This document shows positions 62,836 through 64,000 of a stretch of DNA of 64,000 nt, piece after piece; position 1 is the first letter of the stretch; the number at the start of each line of letters is the position of its first letter. The notes under the pieces were generated by a model that had not been told where the DNA came from, searched no databases, and worked only from the letters and a program-made list of their open reading frames with translations. Both the position numbers and the translations under genes were made by a program. The stretch is taken from assembly GCA_033816765.1 (NCBI GenBank), contig CM066291.1:1240001-1304000 (forward strand). Direction: 5' to 3'. The DNA comes from Nothopassalora personata. Taxonomy: Eukaryota > Ascomycota > Dothideomycetes > Mycosphaerellales > Mycosphaerellaceae.

Positions 62836-63431
62836 GTTGAGGGTGCTGAAGGATCCTTTTCTTGCTGATGTGGACTTGTTGCTTGGGTATGGTGCTTTGT
62901 TGTGTATGTGTTTGCGGCGTTGGTTGGGAGGTGATGGTTTGATGCGTCACTCTAGACGACAGTGCCTACCTTGAGAACTTATATTTGTGCATATGAACTG
63001 AGATCGCATCCGTCTCACAGTAGAGCGGCATCATGGTTGCAAATGTCACTGCATATGAGTGTTGTGTTCACGGCAGGCTCGCGTATTCTGCGTCATGTGG
63101 CGGACTCGGAAGGAAGCACTGTGTAACGAAACCTATTGATGCTCATCGGTTGTGTTACGTACAGGGCCATATGGACGCTGTCATGTAAGTCGTAAGTGCC
63201 GCTGAATGCGACATGGGTGAATGTCTAGCGGTGATGTGATGTCCTTACGAAGTACATGCCTGTCGCTGAGTAAACATGCTGCATATGCAGAAGGGGTCTC
63301 GTCGCATCCTACTACAGCACGCTGAAATGGTCGCATAGAAGTGACGGCACCCCTACGCTCTATATTAAGACATCGATGGTCAGTCAAACAATGCCTCGCG
63401 GTAGCCATAGTCGCACAGAGTCCGCTCGATG
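62836..63431. other. Intergenic, no gene seen
   Basis: Between the SDR and the P450 gene, both minus strand. Nothing recognised. Confidence 0.5.
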
Positions 63432-64000
63432 TTAGTGCCGAATCATGACCCTCAACCCTTGACTGCCCGGGTATGCAGCAGGTGTCATGTATTCAGCGTA
63501 CATCGCAATATCGCGTCTCTCCGTCTTGTAAAGCTCTAGCGTGGGACCACTTTGTTCCTCCTTCGCACCATTATACAGGTCATACTTCTGGAAGATACCT
63601 GCGGTGAGGGTTTGCAGCTCTTGATATGCAAGGTTCATGCCAATACACTGCCGAGTACCTTTGGAAAATGAAAACTGGTACTTCCGCAACTTTGGATCAT
63701 CGAGATAGCGCTGTGGGATGAATTCGTCTGCAGTCGGACCGTAGATACTCCTGTCACGGTTGGTGATTGGGGCTGTCATGCCTATTCCCGTACCAGCTGG
63801 AACGACATACTGCTGACCAGTTGCATGATTTACATAGACCAGGTCTTCGTCCGGGGCGCAACGATCTTGACGATGAGTTGCCCCCGGATAGAGGCGAATG
63901 GCTTCTTGAATGATAGCGTTCAAATATGGCAGATTGTCCAGCTTGGCAGCGGAAGGTATTGAATTCTGACTGTCAGACATCGCAGTCTTCAGCTCTGCTT
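63432..64000 (-). CDS. Cytochrome P450, C-terminal part (continues beyond the window)
   Basis: The frame is open from 63,432 to the window edge: 182 residues from the Met at 63,980, plus AELKTA upstream with no stop. The ExxR helix K motif is EAIRLYP, the PERF-like region is DEFIPQRYLDDPKL, and the heme loop is FSKGTRQCIGMNLAY, with its Cys as the fifth iron ligand. The product is therefore the last third of a membrane P450 monooxygenase of the secondary-metabolite type; substrate unknown. The N-terminal part lies past base 64,000. The SDR gene next door could act in the same pathway, but this is only a neighbour relation. Confidence 0.9.
   Translation of the reverse strand, partial: AELKTAMSDSQNSIPSAAKLDNLPYLNAIIQEAIRLYPGATHRQDRCAPDEDLVYVNHATGQQYVVPAGTGIGMTAPITNRDRSIYGPTADEFIPQRYLDDPKLRKYQFSFSKGTRQCIGMNLAYQELQTLTAGIFQKYDLYNGAKEEQSGPTLELYKTERRDIAMYAEYMTPAAYPGSQGLRVMIRH

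Overview
The window is nuclear DNA of a filamentous ascomycete. Support for this: short introns with GTAAG/CTNAC/CAG signals, single-copy fungal genes (Ntr2-, Sec20-, Ero1-, Erv46-, Cks1- and LSD1-like), and a transposon block in which CpA and TpG are almost absent and replaced by TpA, the scar of repeat-induced point mutation (RIP). A dothideomycete is a guess from protein flavour only; I could not search.

Bases 1-21,345 are a nested transposon nest. RIP-killed Ty3/gypsy pieces (1-2162, 9157-12,554, 12,874-13,685) are interrupted by (i) a full RIP-killed chromovirus on the minus strand (2168-9151, 383-bp LTRs, 5-bp target duplication AGGAG), (ii) an un-RIPed solo LTR (12,555-12,873, duplication GTAAG), and (iii) a young un-RIPed chromovirus (13,686-20,822) with identical LTRs over about 406 bp, gag, and a pol frame carrying two stops. 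A RIPed Tc1/mariner transposase end follows. The two chromoviruses share an unusual 3' module between pol and the 3' LTR, on the antisense strand: a tRNA-like sequence with Pol III A and B boxes, and an ORF with a GAL4-type six-cysteine cluster followed by a coiled coil. This module is the best candidate here for an undescribed system.

Bases 21,346-64,000 are gene space: lipocalin-like protein, fungal-specific hypothetical protein, GH38 alpha-mannosidase, Cks1, fungal hypothetical protein, Ero1, a small cupin gene split by a 2.1-kb RIPed pogo/Fot-type transposon (41,469-43,597), Sec20 (C-terminal RDEL), Erv46, two small basic proteins, broken kinase-like and astacin-like genes, an ankyrin protein with N-terminal zinc fingers, Ntr2-like splicing factor, LSD1-type histone demethylase, an SDR and the end of a cytochrome P450.

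The genes are independent eukaryotic units, not operons. Ero1, Sec20 and Erv46 all serve the early secretory pathway and the mannosidase handles glycans, but I see no sign that they are co-regulated.
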